The notes under the pieces: model-generated
What the model was told of the DNA's origin: nothing
The model's input: only the letters and a program-made list of their open reading frames with translations
Database searches by the model: none
Part shown: piece after piece, positions 1 through 11,145 of the stretch
How the letters are laid out: every line of letters starts with the position of its first letter
Numbering within the stretch: the first letter of the stretch is position 1
Origin: Lepus europaeus
Taxonomy: Eukaryota; Chordata; Mammalia; Lagomorpha; Leporidae
DNA: 64,000 bases
NCBI RefSeq assembly: GCF_033115175.1
Contig: NC_084837.1
Location: forward strand, 21,700,266 to 21,764,265
Direction: 5' to 3'
Position numbers and translations under genes: made by a program

Positions 1-150
1 AATGATATCTGTGGACCACCTGCATTAGACTCATTGAAGGGCTGGTTAGAACGAAGATTGCAGACCTCCTGAATCAGAATTTTAAGAGGATAGACCTAGG
101 AATCTGCATTTTTACTTCTCCCCAAAAGCAATTCCTAAGCACCATTAAAA
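1..150. mobile_element. MER5-like hAT (Charlie) fragment
   Basis: The text with CCTGAATCAGAATTTTAAG and GGAATCTGCATTTTTA resembles the central and 3' part of MER5-type nonautonomous hAT elements. It is cut by the window start. Confidence 0.55.
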
Positions 151-185
151 TGCAGTGGAGAATGGAGACTCAGAAATCCTAACTT

Positions 186-492
186 GGGGCCGGCGCTGTA
201 AGTTAATCCTCTGCCTGCAGTGCTGTATGGGCACAGTTTCTAGTCCTGATTGCTCCTCTTCCCATCCAGCTCTCTGCCTGGGAAAGCAGTGGAAGATGGC
301 CCAGGCACTTGGGCCTCTCTATTCACGTGGAAGACCTGGAAGAAGCTCCTGGTCCCTGGCTTCAGATCAATGCAGCTCTGGCTGTTACAGCCAATTGGGG
401 AGTGAGCCAGAGGATGGAAGACTTTTCTCTCTATCTCTCCCTCTCATTGTCTGTAACTCTACCCCTCAAATAAATAAATCTTTTAAAAAAAA
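186..492 (+). mobile_element. C-SINE
   Basis: Head GGGGCCGGCGCTGTAAGTTAA, body with CAGCTCTCTGCCTGGGAAAG, (CT)n stretch and AAATAAATAAATC tail. There is a small deletion in the A-box region. Confidence 0.9.
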
Positions 493-509
493 TCATAACT
501 CAAAATAGT

Positions 510-1000
510 TATGTGTAGAATCCTCCAAAAAGTTCACCAAGAATGAGGAATGAGAAAGAATCCCCCAGATGGGGTAACTAGGAATGCACCAGGCATGCTT
601 GGGAATAGAACAGAATAAAAACAGAAATTCAAGTAGAATAACAGGAAGGTAAGAGTAGAGGTAGACTAACAGCGAATGAGAGACAAGAAATCAAGGACTA
701 GTGCAGGGTTCAGAGGCTCCCAGGCCCACAGTGTAGCTGGGTTACCTGGGGAACTTCGGACTCAACATGTCGAGGTTCTGTTGTGATTCTGTTATGTATC
801 AACACTGGAGAATCACTGGTACAGGTGACTTTTTCAAGATGTTCAAAGCTAAGGGAAATAATAATGGGATAGGAGCCAAATAGCTGTCATAGGGTTAAAT
901 AACGGTTGATGGAGGGGGTTCCATTATTTTTAGTAATAACTAGCATAATTTGAGGCTGAAGGAAATAGGTTGAAGACACAAGAGAAAAGAGTTAAGCCAG
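510..1000. other. No gene seen
   Basis: AT-rich sequence without a supportable reading frame or a repeat family that I recognise. Confidence 0.5.
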
Positions 1001-1009
1001 TGTTCTGCT

Positions 1010-1420
1010 TTCTCAAGGACATCACTCTGTTCATTTTCTGTCTATGGCATTGCCAGTTTTTCCCTGTCTACTGGATCATTCTTATAAGTGTTCCAACGTG
1101 TGGCTATTTCCTCCCAGTGCTTCCAATTAAACACTGGCAGACCCACATCCTACAGTTACCACACCACCTCCCTGCTCCTTGTTACCACAAGACCCTCCAA
1201 GGAGTTGTTTCTCTTCGCTGCCTCCAACGCCTCTCTTCCCGCCCTCTCTTGACCTCAGTGCAGATTTTCACCAGACACACCACCAAAACCGTGCTTATCC
1301 AGGACACAAATGGCCTCTGCTTGCTAAAGCCAGTGGCCAATTCTCGACCTCACACATTTGACACAGATCACTGCCTCCTCCCTAAAATTCATTCTTCATT
1401 TGGTGTCCCAGGAACCAAGT
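1010..1420 (+). mobile_element. L2/CR1-type LINE fragment, reverse-transcriptase region
   Basis: Across shifting frames the translation shows KASGQFS and then HTFDTDHCLL, a decayed form of the AFDTVDH motif of L2/CR1 reverse transcriptases. Frameshifts and stops show it is dead. Its downstream part probably resumes at 5745. Confidence 0.6.
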
Positions 1421-1424
1421 GATG

Positions 1425-1640
1425 GTGGCTTTAAAACAGGACTGAAAATTCTTGAATATTCCCCCCATCATGAGGTGGAGTCAACGTCTGCTCCCCTTGA
1501 ATCTGGACGGGGTTGTGGCTGTTTGGACTAATCGGGGACAATGCGAATGACGCTATGTGGCTTCCATGGCTGGGTCATGGAAGACTAAGCAGACTCAGAT
1601 CAGGAACAAAGCTGCCCACTGTGCCTACTGCAACGTTGTG
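1425..1640 (+). mobile_element. MaLR (MLT1/MST-like) LTR, 5' part
   Basis: Contains AGGTGGAGTCAACGTCTGC and CCCTTGAATCTGGACGGG, and later TGGCTTCCATGGCTGGGTCA, typical of ERVL-MaLR LTRs. It is an old, noncoding endogenous-retrovirus remnant. The matching 3' part lies at 5540-5740. Confidence 0.6.
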
Positions 1641-1642
1641 CA

Positions 1643-2036
1643 GGAAGTACTAACCAGGGAAATTAGGCAGGGAAAAGAAGGAAAAGCCTCTACATTGGAA
1701 AGGAAGAAGTAAAATGTCTGTTTACACACGACATGATCTTATACATAGAAGGGTATAAGGAGTCCAGTAAAAAACTACTGAGACGAATAAATAATTTCAG
1801 CAAATTTGTAAGATACATCAATACAGAAAAAAAGTCAATTGTATTTCTATTTGTATTTTCTGTTGAAAATACATTTTCATTTGAAAATGAAACTAAAATA
1901 ACAATTCCACTTACAATAGTATCTAAAAGAATAAAACACTTTGAAATAGATTTAATAAAAACAAATGCAAAACTTATGTGCTGAAAACAAACACTGTTGA
2001 AAGAAAACAAAATCCAAACTAAGTCAAAAGACACCA
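1643..2036 (+). mobile_element. L1 ORF2 fragment
   Basis: Sequence resembling the L1 reverse-transcriptase palm, including GACATGATCTTATACATAGA. The FADD catalytic motif has decayed to approximately FTHD, so it is inactive. Confidence 0.65.
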
Positions 2037-2138
2037 GGAGGAGCAAGATGGTCGCCAAGTAACACTAATATGAACAGCTATTCACATACAAAACCGGATT
2101 CACAAGAATTAGGGAGACCAGGTGAGAGATCACAGTAC

Positions 2139-2445
2139 GTGGTTTTAGCATTTGGCACAGTGGTTAAGACCTTGCTTGGGATGCCCTATCCTGTACGGGA
2201 GTGGCTGGGTTCAAGTGCTGGCTCCTGTTCCAGGTCCAGCTTTCCGCCAGTGCACACCCTGGGAGGCAGATGATGATTCATGTACGTGGGTCCCTCCACC
2301 CACATGGATTCCTGGATTCAGTTCTGTCTTCCTGGCTTCAGTCTGGCCGTGGCCCCATCGTTGCAGGCATTTGGGGAGTAAACCAGCAGATGGAAGATCT
2401 CTCTCTCTCTCTCTCTCTCTCTCATTGCCTTTCAAATAAAATGAA
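2139..2445 (+). mobile_element. C-SINE, older subfamily
   Basis: Head GCATTTGGCACAGTGGTTAAG with CACCCTGGGAGGCAGATGATG and a (CT)11 stretch mark the older, more diverged form. Confidence 0.85.
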
Positions 2446-3054
2446 ACTAATAAAAATATCTTACAATATATTTTGAAAAGAGAGCGAGAAAAGACCCATT
2501 AAAGAAGGCAAGAAGGGAAGCACTGCCCACATTATTTTAGTCCCAACTCCAAGAATGTAAGGTGGAGAAAGATACCTCCTATTTCGCGAAAAGACCACCT
2601 TTTAGCCATCGTCCCAATCCATCTGGAACAAAACACTAGCTACAGATTTGGAATAAACTTGAGCCTGGGGCACCCTCAGAGTGACGACATCCCAATCACG
2701 GGCTTGGGGCACACTTGAACTTAGGATGCCATCTAGTGCTGGAACATCAACAGTGACCACAAAGAGAAAAGAAGCGTGAACTTCTAGAAGAGCAGGCACA
2801 ACCAAAGCCAGGACACAAAGACTAGAATGAATGCCTAAAGCAGCAATGCACAGACATCGCCACAGGCCAAGAAGCATCTGAAACACTCAGGAAACAAAGA
2901 CCTCACTTAAATGGCACCAGAAGCCGATCATAGAGCAGCCAAGATGTATGAACTCTCGGACATTAAGGAAACACAATGATCTTCAAGAAAACCCAGAGAA
3001 ACAGTTCAGTAAGCTATCACAGAGATTTAGCTGAGTGATTGAAATACCTTTCTA

Positions 3055-3383
3055 TTTATTTTTTAAAAGACATATTTAGTTGTCTGTTTGAAAGGCAGAG
3101 TGACAGGTAAAGAGAAAGGGAAGGGAGAGAGAGAGATCTTCCATCCACTGACTCACTCCCCAAATGGCCACAACAACCATAACTAAAAGCCAGGAGGCTG
3201 GAACTCCATCCTGGTCTCCAGTGTGGGTGCCAGGGGCCCAAGTACTTGGACCCTCTACTGCAACTTTCCCAGGTGCAGTATTAGGGAGCTGGATTGGAAG
3301 CAGTGCAGCCAGGACTCAAACTGGTGCTGATATGAGATGCCAGCGATGCAAGTGGTGGCATAACTCACTGTGCTTTACCTGAT
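3055..3383 (-). mobile_element. C-SINE
   Basis: On the plus strand it opens with the reversed tail TTTGAAAGGCAGAGTGACAGG and closes at GGTGGCATAACTCACTGTGC. Confidence 0.9.
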
Positions 3384-3695
3384 GTAATTTTTTTAAAAAT
3401 CAACAGAAAATGTTCAAGCTGAAAAATACCACAAAACAAAATGAAAACTCAATAAAGCATCAAATGCAGAACAGCTCCAACAGAAGAAAGACCCAGTAAG
3501 CTACAAGACAGGCTATTTGAAAACACAAAGGAAAAGGAGAAAAAAAGAATGAAAAACGATTACAGGAGCTAGGTGACAGCATCAAAAGAGCAAACATTCA
3601 GGCTGTTGGGGTTCAAGAGGGACCTGTGAATGTCAATGGGGTAGGCAGCTTATTCAAAAAGATAATAATAGAAAACGTTTCAAATCTAGAGAAGA

Positions 3696-4020
3696 GGGGC
3701 CTGCGCTATGGTGTTGCAGGTAGGCGCTGGTATCCCCTATGGGCGCCAGTTCAAGTCCTGGCTGCTCCACTTCAGATCCAGCTCTCTGCTATGGCCTGGG
3801 AAAGCAGTGGAAGATGGCCCAAGTCCTTGGGGCCCTGAATCTGCCTGGGAGACCTGGAAGAGGCTCTTGGCTCCTGACTTCAGACCGGCCCAGCTCTGGC
3901 TGTAGAGGCCATTTAGGGAATGAACCAGCAGATGGAAGACCTCTCTCTCTCTGTCTCTCCCTCTATCTGTTACTCTACCTCTTAAATACATAAATAAATA
4001 AATAAATAAATCTTTTTTTA
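3696..4020 (+). mobile_element. C-SINE with 14-bp target duplication
   Basis: The full-length copy is flanked by perfect AAATCTAGAGAAGA repeats at 3682-3695 and 4021-4034. It therefore inserted directly into the old L1. Confidence 0.95.
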
Positions 4021-4275
4021 AAATCTAGAGAAGAACACAAATATCTAGTTGCAAGAAGGTTAAAGGCCACCATTATGATTCAACTCAACCAAGAAAATCC
4101 CAAAACATACTATAAAATTAAGGAAAGGAGATTCTAAAAGCAATACAAGAAAAGAAAGAACGAACTCATAAGGGTATTCTAATTCACCTGACAGCAGACT
4201 TCCCACCAAAAACCTTACAGGTCAAGAGAGAGTGGAATGAGATATTCACAGTGCTGAAAGAAAAACACCTGCCCA

Positions 4276-4405
4276 GGACAGGCATTGGGCACAGTGGTTA
4301 AGATGCCACTTGGGATGCCTGCATCCCATATCAGATTTCCTGGATTCAAGTTCCAACTCCACTTCCTGCTAATGTGTACCCTGGGGGGTAGCAGTGCTTA
4401 GATCC
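4276..4405 (+). mobile_element. C-SINE older subfamily, 5' half
   Basis: Head GGCATTGGGCACAGTGGTTAA through ACCCTGGGGGGTAGCAGTG. It is then joined to a second SINE, so it was truncated or interrupted. Confidence 0.8.
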
Positions 4406-4722
4406 CTGTGGTGTAGCAGACTAAGCCTCTACCTGCAGCACCAGCATCCCATATGGCTGCCGGTTAACGTACCGCTGCTCTGGTTCCAACCTAGCTCCCT
4501 ACTAAGGCACCTGGAAAGCAGTAGAAGATGGCCCAAGTGCTAGGTCCCTGAACCCACATGGGAGACCTGGAGAAAGCTCTGGGCTCCTGGCTTCAGCCTA
4601 GCCCAGTCCCTGCCATTGCAGCCATTTGAGGAGTGAACCAGCAGGTGGGAGATCTCTCTCTGTCTCTCCTTCTATATAACTCTTTCAAATAAATAAATAT
4701 TGTAAAAAAAAAAAAAAAGGAT
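4406..4722 (+). mobile_element. C-SINE
   Basis: Begins CTTAGATCCCTGTGGTGTAGC and ends CAAATAAATAAATATTG with poly-A. It abuts the preceding half copy. Confidence 0.85.
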
Positions 4723-4724
4723 CT

Positions 4725-5360
4725 AAAAGCCCAAATTCTAACTACTCCTTTGAGGCACATTTCATTGTGAACTACTATACACTCATGATCATAAACTGTC
4801 ATTTGTCAGTTTAATTCATAGGCTCACAATCACTAAACCTGATAGGGTAGAGACAAAGTTTGTGTTTTCCCACACATAGACCCAGGACAAAGGAAAACAC
4901 ACTCATAAACCCACATGACAACTTGCTGTTCACAGCAGCGAGTGGGAACATCCAAAAGTCCATCAGTGGATGAATGTATAAACACAACACGGGATACCCA
5001 CACAATGGAATACTACTCAGCAAAAAAGGAATAAAGCACGGATTCACAGACAAAGTTTGAACACATTATGCTAAGTCAGACACAAAATACCACAAATTGT
5101 GTGATTTCATTCAGTGCAAAGTTCAGAAGAGGCGTATCTATAAAGGTGGAAAGTAGATCAATGCTTGCGCAGGGCTGCAGGGAGATGATGGGATTGGGGG
5201 TGGGTGTTGTTGGGCCCAGGGCTTCTTTTTTGGGGTAATGAAAAACATTGTAAATTTAATTGCAGGGATGGTTAGACAACCTTGTGAGAACATTAAAAAC
5301 CCTGAATGGTGCATTTTGAAGGGTAATTGTATGGTATACAAAGTGTATCTCTGTAGAGTT
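4725..5360 (+). mobile_element. Old L1 3' end
   Basis: AATGGAATACTACTCAGC and ATTATGCTAAGTCAGACAC mark the end of ORF2. TTTTTTGGGGTAATGAAAA and GGTAATTGTATGGTATAC mark the 3' UTR of old mammalian L1. Confidence 0.75.
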
Positions 5361-5539
5361 GTAAAAAGAAAGCCAGCCGTGCAGTTTTTGCTGTGTTCAC
5401 TGCAGACACTCGCTCTGAGAGCCTTGAGCCCACTTTTAATAAGTCTGACTTCCATTGAGCAAAGCACAAGATGCATGAAGAGGCCACCTGCACTAGCTTG
5501 GTCCAGCTTCTGAGTCATCATAGATTAGAAACAAAACAC

Positions 5540-5740
5540 CTGACTGAAGAAGCCTTCAGATGATTCTAGACCTTAAACCTTTGAGTCATCATCAACCACT
5601 GGAGTCTTCCCACCTAAGATCCCAGGCAAGGCAGTCTGGGCCCTACTGTGTCCCAATACCTGACCAGAACCTGCGATCATAAAATGCTGATGGTTTTACA
5701 CTACTCAGTTTGGGGACAGTCTGTTAAGCAGTAATAGATC
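5540..5740 (+). mobile_element. MaLR LTR, 3' part
   Basis: Begins GAAGCCTTCAGATGATTCTAG and ends with ACTCAGTTTGGGGACAGTCTG then AAGCAGTAATAGATCACTA, the classic 3' end of ERVL-MaLR LTRs. It pairs with 1425-1640 across an inserted L1 block. Confidence 0.65.
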
Positions 5741-5744
5741 ACTA

Positions 5745-6380
5745 TAAAGACTACTCTTCCGGCTTTCTTCTTATCTCTATGTACTCCTGCCTAGTCCCCT
5801 AGGTCCTTCCTAACCTCCCTGATTCGTGGACCATCCAAAGCCTCAGTCCATGGACCACTTCTACTCCTGTGCTCACCCCCTTGGCATCTCATACAGTCTT
5901 GTGGCTTTAAATACTGTGTTGGTGACCCCCAGGTTGGCCTCTTCAGCTCTGGACCTCCCTCTGAACTTCAGAGTAGGACATCCACCTGCTTATTCCATTT
6001 CTCTAATTGAATTCTCAACTGGCATCTAAAACTGAACAAAGACACATGCCTCCAAATGACGCCCTTTTCCCAAGCATCTCCATCTCAGTAAAGTGCAGCT
6101 CTCTGCCTATGAGTCACAAGCCTTGTCACCTAGATACTCACATGGCTCACTTCCTAGCCTCCCAGGGTCTTCACTAAAATTCCCAGCAAGGCCTTCTTTC
6201 ACCATCACACTTCAAGTGGCAACCCCACAACCCATCCATCCCAGCTGTGATTTTCTAAAATAACACTTACCTCCACCTGATCCACAGTAACTTCTGCTAA
6301 CTGGTCTTCTCTTCCCAGTAGAATGTAAGGATTTTTAAACCATTTTGCTCACTACTGTATCCCCAGTGACCAAACAATGT
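5745..6380 (+). mobile_element. L2/CR1-type LINE, downstream part
   Basis: CATACAGTCTTGTGGCTTTAAATAC and CTGGACCTCCCTCTGAACTTC resemble the L2-type region just after the reverse-transcriptase core. It ends TCACTACTGTATCCCCAGTG, L2-3'-like. Confidence 0.55.
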
Positions 6381-6387
6381 ACGATGG

Positions 6388-6470
6388 GACTTCAAAAAGT
6401 TCATGGAAAATGGAATGAAAAGACAAGTTTACATGCACAGTTTTTTCATAATATGCATTTTCTGGGAGCT
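6388..6470 (+). mobile_element. MITE-like palindromic element, internally deleted
   Basis: Terminal CTTCAAAAAGTTCATGGAAA, then TTTTTTCATAATATGCATTTT, with the opposite terminus lost. Same family as 9837, 14256, 17178, 41051 and 45231. Confidence 0.7.
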
Positions 6471-6704
6471 CCTGGATGACACCTTGTGTATCTTTGACTT
6501 TCAATAATTACCTAATTATTGAATAAACAATCAAATGTCTTTAGAGAGCAAGCAGAAATGAAATCAGAAACACAAGTAAGGCATTAGCTTCAGAAAGGGA
6601 AATAACACATTTCTTCTTTTGGGGAAGAGAGAAAAGAGTAACTACTGCCTTTGGACGTATAAGTGATGACAGTACAATCCATTTTACCACGTGATACGCC
6701 CAGA

Positions 6705-6905
6705 TCTAAGCACTTACACGTATTAGCTGCTGTAGGTATAATTCTCTCCACAGGCTGTAGGCAGGTTCTTTTATCACCACTTTATAGATGAAGAAACTGT
6801 GGCAGAGTGAGATTAAGTGACCAGCTGTTTGAGTAGCAGGGCTGGAACAAAAACCCGAGATATCTGACTTTGGGGCCCATCATCTTACTCTTCACACCAT
6901 ACTTC
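6705..6905 (+). mobile_element. MIR
   Basis: Contains ACTTTATAGATGAAGAAACTG and GTGAGATTAAGTGACCAGCTG followed by AGCAGGGCTGGAACA, the MIR core. Confidence 0.85.
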
Positions 6906-7320
6906 TTGAAGGCTCTTTGCTGACAGTGACACCGCAGTAGTGGGATAGGGAACTTGAAACGTTGGAAGTAGCTACTGAGAAATCAGGAGGGCGTCCAATA
7001 GGAAAACCACAACGGGTTTTGTTGAGCAGTGCCAAGGATCTGGATCCACTGCACAACCTGGCTTTGTAATGGACTCCACTAACTGGTGATGTCACTCGAT
7101 TTCCTGTGGTAACACGGAAGAGATGGAGCTGAACTATGTCAAGGTTGTGGGTCGGTGGGGCAGGTGGAGAGGAAAGGGCAAGAAAGCAAGCTTAGATGAA
7201 AACACATTTGAAACAGTTGAGCAGGGGACTCAGAAGCAAGTCAGCGAATTATCAGAACAGATTCTGGGACCTGGAAATGGGTGAAGTCACGGTGACAAGG
7301 ATGGAAAGATTCAGGAATGG
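6906..7320. other. No gene seen
   Basis: Unclassified intergenic sequence downstream of CGRRF1. Confidence 0.5.
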
Positions 7321-7321
7321 T

Positions 7322-7602
7322 GCTGGTGTTTGGCACAGCTTAAGATGCTGCTTGGGACGCCGGCATCCCACACCAAAGCACTTAGGCTCAAGTCTCAGCT
7401 CTACTCCCAGTCTCAATGTTCTGCGCCAGTAGCTGAGTCCCTGCCACATCTGTGGGAGACCTGGACTGGGTTCCTGGTCCTGATTTTGGCCCGGCCCAGC
7501 CTCAGCTGTTGTGGACATTTGGGGAGTAAACCAGTAGGCAACAGCTATCTGTCTTCCAAAGCAAATAAATAAATAAATAAATAAATATTTTTTTAAAAGA
7601 AA
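7322..7602 (+). mobile_element. C-SINE, older subfamily
   Basis: TTTGGCACAGCTTAAGATGC head, GGACATTTGGGGAGTAAACC body and (AAAT)n tail. Confidence 0.85.
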
Positions 7603-7609
7603 CACAATA

Positions 7610-8170
7610 TGGGAGTCATGGGAAGATAAGAGACATGATTATAGAGAGGAGGACTCTGTTCAAGATTTGGGAGGTGGAGTGAGGGAGGGAATTGTCCAGA
7701 GGGATAGGGACTAAGTTACTCTGAGTCCTGGAAGCTGAAATCTCCCCTCACCCTTCCCAAACCCCAGTAATCTGTGTTGATCCTCAAATTCCCACAAGCC
7801 AATTTAAAGCCCTTCATTCCATAACTAATGGAAAGGCTTAAAAAATAGGATAACTCCATGAAAGATAATTCAATAACTTGTGCACTTTAGTCTTAAGTAA
7901 CAGGTTGCTGTTGTTTTAAGTTCTTTTCCCAGAATTGATTTAAACATTAGAACTCTCAGCAGACATCATGTTGGGAAAGGTTACTGAAGGAGGTGGCAGC
8001 TCACCTGTCAAGGTTGCTTGCTTGTAGCCCTGGTAGTAACTAATCTACACAAATCAAATCAAATATTTACCTTTCCAAGAATCCATTCAAATTGAATGCT
8101 TTTATAGATTTCTCTCAAAACATCAGTACTCACCACTATGGACAAATTCTGGCAGAAGCCTCTAAGAGTC
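7610..8170. other. No gene seen
   Basis: Unclassified intergenic sequence with no coding signal or recognised repeat. Confidence 0.5.
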
Positions 8171-8174
8171 AGCA

Positions 8175-8530
8175 TACCGGGGCTCCTCAACTTTTGATAG
8201 GGTTCTATCCAGATAAACCCATCGTTAAGTGGAAAATGTCATAAACTGACAATGCATCTAATATACCAAACCTACCGCACTCCATGGCGTAGCAGCACAA
8301 CACACTGCAGAGCTGGCCGCTCAGCTTTGTGGCTGACTGGGAGCTGCCGCTCGCTGCCACAGGAGCGTGCCAAGAGCAGACAGTGCCATAGCAGACATCA
8401 CTAGCCCAGGCAAAGATCAAACTACAAAGTTCAGAGCCTAATGACTGTGCATGGCTTTTTCATCACTGTAAAGCTAAAAAAATTGTAAGTGGAACCACTG
8501 TAAGTTGGGGACTGTCTGTATCTGTTTTTA
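8175..8530. mobile_element. Tigger-like (pogo) DNA transposon fossil
   Basis: The ends form an imperfect inverted pair: CTCAACTTTTGATAGGGTT at the left and TAAGTTGGGGACTGTCTG at the right. The interior includes GTCATAAACTGACAATGCAT, resembling nonautonomous Tigger-group elements. Confidence 0.55.
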
Positions 8531-8636
8531 TTTAATTACCCACCAAACTTTTCATATTTATTACCATTGAGGCAGGAAAAACAATTACTTTACCTGCGGC
8601 AAGAGGAACTAAAGGCAAATCATCTTGAAGAGTTAT

Positions 8637-9050
8637 GAAAAATGACTGATGAATACATAATCAATATGAATTACACACACACAGTGACACAGTGGAATAT
8701 TAGTCTTAACAGGAAAATACTGATACAAGGTACAACATGGATAAACACTGAAAACATTATGGTAAGTGAAATAAGACAGACATAAAAAGACAAAGACTGT
8801 AAGACTCCACTTATTTGAAGTCCCTAGGATAGTCAAGTTTGTAGACAGAAAGCAGGGTGGTGGTTATCACAGGCTGAGAAGAGGGTCATGGGAGTCACTG
8901 TTCAGTGGGCACAGGGCTTCTGTGTGGAATGATGGGAAAATTACGGAGATGGATATTGGTGAGTGTGGCACAATGAATGCACTTAATGTCACTGCATTTT
9001 ATACTTAAAATGGTGAATTTTATGTTACATATCTTTTACTACCCAAAATT
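8637..9050 (+). mobile_element. Old L1 3' end
   Basis: CAGTGGAATATTAGTCTTAAC, ACATTATGGTAAGTGAAATAAG and the terminal ACTTAAAATGGTGAATTTTATG match the end of ORF2 and the 3' UTR of old L1. Confidence 0.8.
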
Positions 9051-9116
9051 ATGAAGAATGTAGTAAGAATGCAGGCAGAATTGGTGGAATCTATCTCCAA
9101 ACAGAAAGAAAATACA

Positions 9117-9425
9117 GGTTGAGCATCCCTAATTTTAAATCTAAAATCCAAAATAATCCCAAATCCAAACTCTTGAGTACCAACATGATGCCACAAGTGG
9201 AAAATTCCACATCTGACTTCATGTGATGGGTCACAGTCAAAATATAGGTACAGTAGAAGTATCATACAGGCTAGGTGTACAGGATGTATATAAAACATAG
9301 AATGATTTTAGTTTAGACTTGGTTCCTGTTCCCAAGATTATCTCATTATTTCTGTGCAAATATTCCAAAACCTGAAATAATAAATACTCTGGTCTCAAAC
9401 ATTTTGGGTGGCAGATACTAAATCT
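9117..9425 (+). mobile_element. Tigger-like DNA transposon fossil
   Basis: Starts CAGGTTGAGCATCCCTAATTT and contains GGTTCCTGTTCCCAAGAT and AACCTGAAATAATAAATACTC. This matches the family with CAGGTTGAGTATCCCT termini. Confidence 0.6.
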
Positions 9426-9659
9426 GAATATATCTAGGACAGTTTAGGTACACAATGATCAGCAAAGGGAGGTAAGATGCCTAGGATGGAGGAAATGATC
9501 TGAGCATCTCTGAATTCATACGACAAAGTGAGTTTTCAAGACTAACAGACTGCTAGCCCACTGCAGCAGGGACTGTAGCTTTTGACCACCTGCTTACAAA
9601 GGCGGCTGCAATTGAGCCTAAAGGACTTCCAGAGGGGGCTGTGTTAATCATCAATGCTC

Positions 9660-9775
9660 TTTCTAGTTACAAACACTTTGAGGTCAGGAGCCTTGCCTGA
9701 TCCTCTGTAGCCCAGACTCCCTCAAAGTAGCCCCTGGGAGGTATTTATTTCATGGCTATTGAACACAGATAGGAG
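9660..9775 (+). mobile_element. L2/MIR-like 3' fragment
   Basis: TTTGAGGTCAGGAGCCTTGCCTG then GGGAGGTATTTATTTCATGG resembles the L2 3' end. It is short and diverged. Confidence 0.4.
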
Positions 9776-9836
9776 TTAGATGTGGCTTCTATAGTGGAGA
9801 CCAGATAATGTCATCTTAAGAGCGCTATGAAGATAC

Positions 9837-9956
9837 TTCAAAAAGTTCACAGAAAATGAAATTTAAAGGTGTTTATTTTAGTGCAACAATTTTTTGAAAT
9901 ACATGCATAGTTTTTTTTTTTTCATAATGAGCATTTTCCATGAACTTTATGAAGAC
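9837..9956 (+). mobile_element. MITE-like palindromic element, near complete
   Basis: The left end is CTTCAAAAAGTTCACAGAAA and the right end TTTTCCATGAACTTTATGAAG, imperfect inverted repeats about 120 bp apart. This is the most complete of six copies in the window. Confidence 0.8.
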
Positions 9957-9959
9957 TTC

Positions 9960-10455
9960 TCATATGTCTGATCAGAATGAAATAGTATTTTGTAAAAACC
10001 CTGATACAAAGATAAGGCATTATTCTAAATACAAGCAGGACAAAAAGGCCTGGACATCTCCCTGAATGTCACGGTTTGTTTGCCATGGTCTGCTTTCTTG
10101 GCGATTTGCTGGCGAGTTTCACTAAGGACATGGGAAGCTCTGATTGACCATTTTCTTCTCACTCATCTGGGGAGGAGTAGGGCATGGTACTTTTCTGCCT
10201 ATAAAGTTCCTCAACTCTTACAAGAATACAAGGGATGAGCAAAGTAATTGATTATTCTGAAGGATCTTGGGTTTGGAAGAAGAATACACTAGAAAGCAAT
10301 AGTGATTTGTTTCTTTCAGGGGTTTTTCTAGCTCTAAAACCTGTCCAGTTTTGGACAGATACACTGCACAGGAGGACTTCCAAGGCAAGGCATTCAGAGT
10401 CTCACAGACCTTCCCTGGTGGACCATTTTCTGCTAATCTGACCGCAATTGACAGG
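9960..10455. other. No gene seen
   Basis: Sequence just beyond the probable CGRRF1 3' end. A 68-codon open frame here has no support. Confidence 0.5.
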
Positions 10456-10458
10456 TGA

Positions 10459-11145
10459 TTTAATAAAGTTAATTACCCAAGACAATGTCTATTTTCTAAA
10501 TCTGCCTCCTTGAGATGAGTATCCTTTGCATCTGCGACACAAGGAGAGCAGTCAAGAACTGAACCTTGTATTTCTGTGTGAAGAACCCATATTTAAAAAT
10601 TAAGATTCGTGCTTATGTAACTATGATGCTAAGGGAAGTCGGAAACCAAATGGGTATTTATAAAAACTACTGTTTCATGAAAGGATTTAAAGCAGGGAGC
10701 CCTTTCCAACTCCTTTATAAACTGAAAAACATACAATTACTTTAAGAAGAACTAAGTTGTTTCCTAATTACACCACAGATTTTGTCAAAGGGAAACTCTT
10801 TAGCAATCTTGAGATGTTTACCTCCTCAAATCTTAGATGGCTGGCTTTCAAAAACGATTTTTGTAATCCACAATACGTGAAATCTTCTAGCTGATAAAAG
10901 GCCAACATTTACATTCTTCTCAAGGGTTGAATGGATTTTTCTATATTAACACAGATGGTTTTCCAGTGCTCACCACACTGAGTAGGGAGAAATCATTAGT
11001 TTTCATCATCCATGTATCGGACAAGCAGGAAGTTAGACTATCCGCTGAAGTTCATCGCTGTAGATTTCAAGTTCCGATTACCTTCTAAGAACACGAATTT
11101 CTGCACCTTAGGTAGAAAGCGTACTTCTCAGTTGCAACAACATCC
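10459..11145 (-). other. CGRRF1: Probable CGRRF1 3' UTR
   Basis: About 690 nt directly after the stop codon contain no recognisable repeat. On the minus strand an ATTAAA hexamer (10464-10459) could serve as the polyadenylation signal. The true end is not proven; a longer UTR using AATAAA near 9875, inside a MITE-like repeat, is possible. Confidence 0.45.

Larger units (their letters stand above)
2037..4275 (+). mobile_element. Old L1 5' end/ORF1 region, interrupted by SINEs
   Basis: GGAGGAGCAAGATGG near 2037 resembles an L1 5' end. Segments 2470-3050, 3385-3695 and 4035-4275 follow the order of L1 ORF1, including GTGCTGAAAGAAAAACACCTGC. C-SINEs occupy the gaps. Coding capacity is lost. Confidence 0.6.

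Noticed and set aside
970-1422. 150-codon open frame
   Set aside because: The recognisable parts resemble L2/CR1 reverse transcriptase in several shifted frames, so this is a LINE fossil and not a gene.
1425-1640. Intact endogenous retrovirus
   Set aside because: Only old LTR-like fragments are present; no gag, pol or env sequence was seen.
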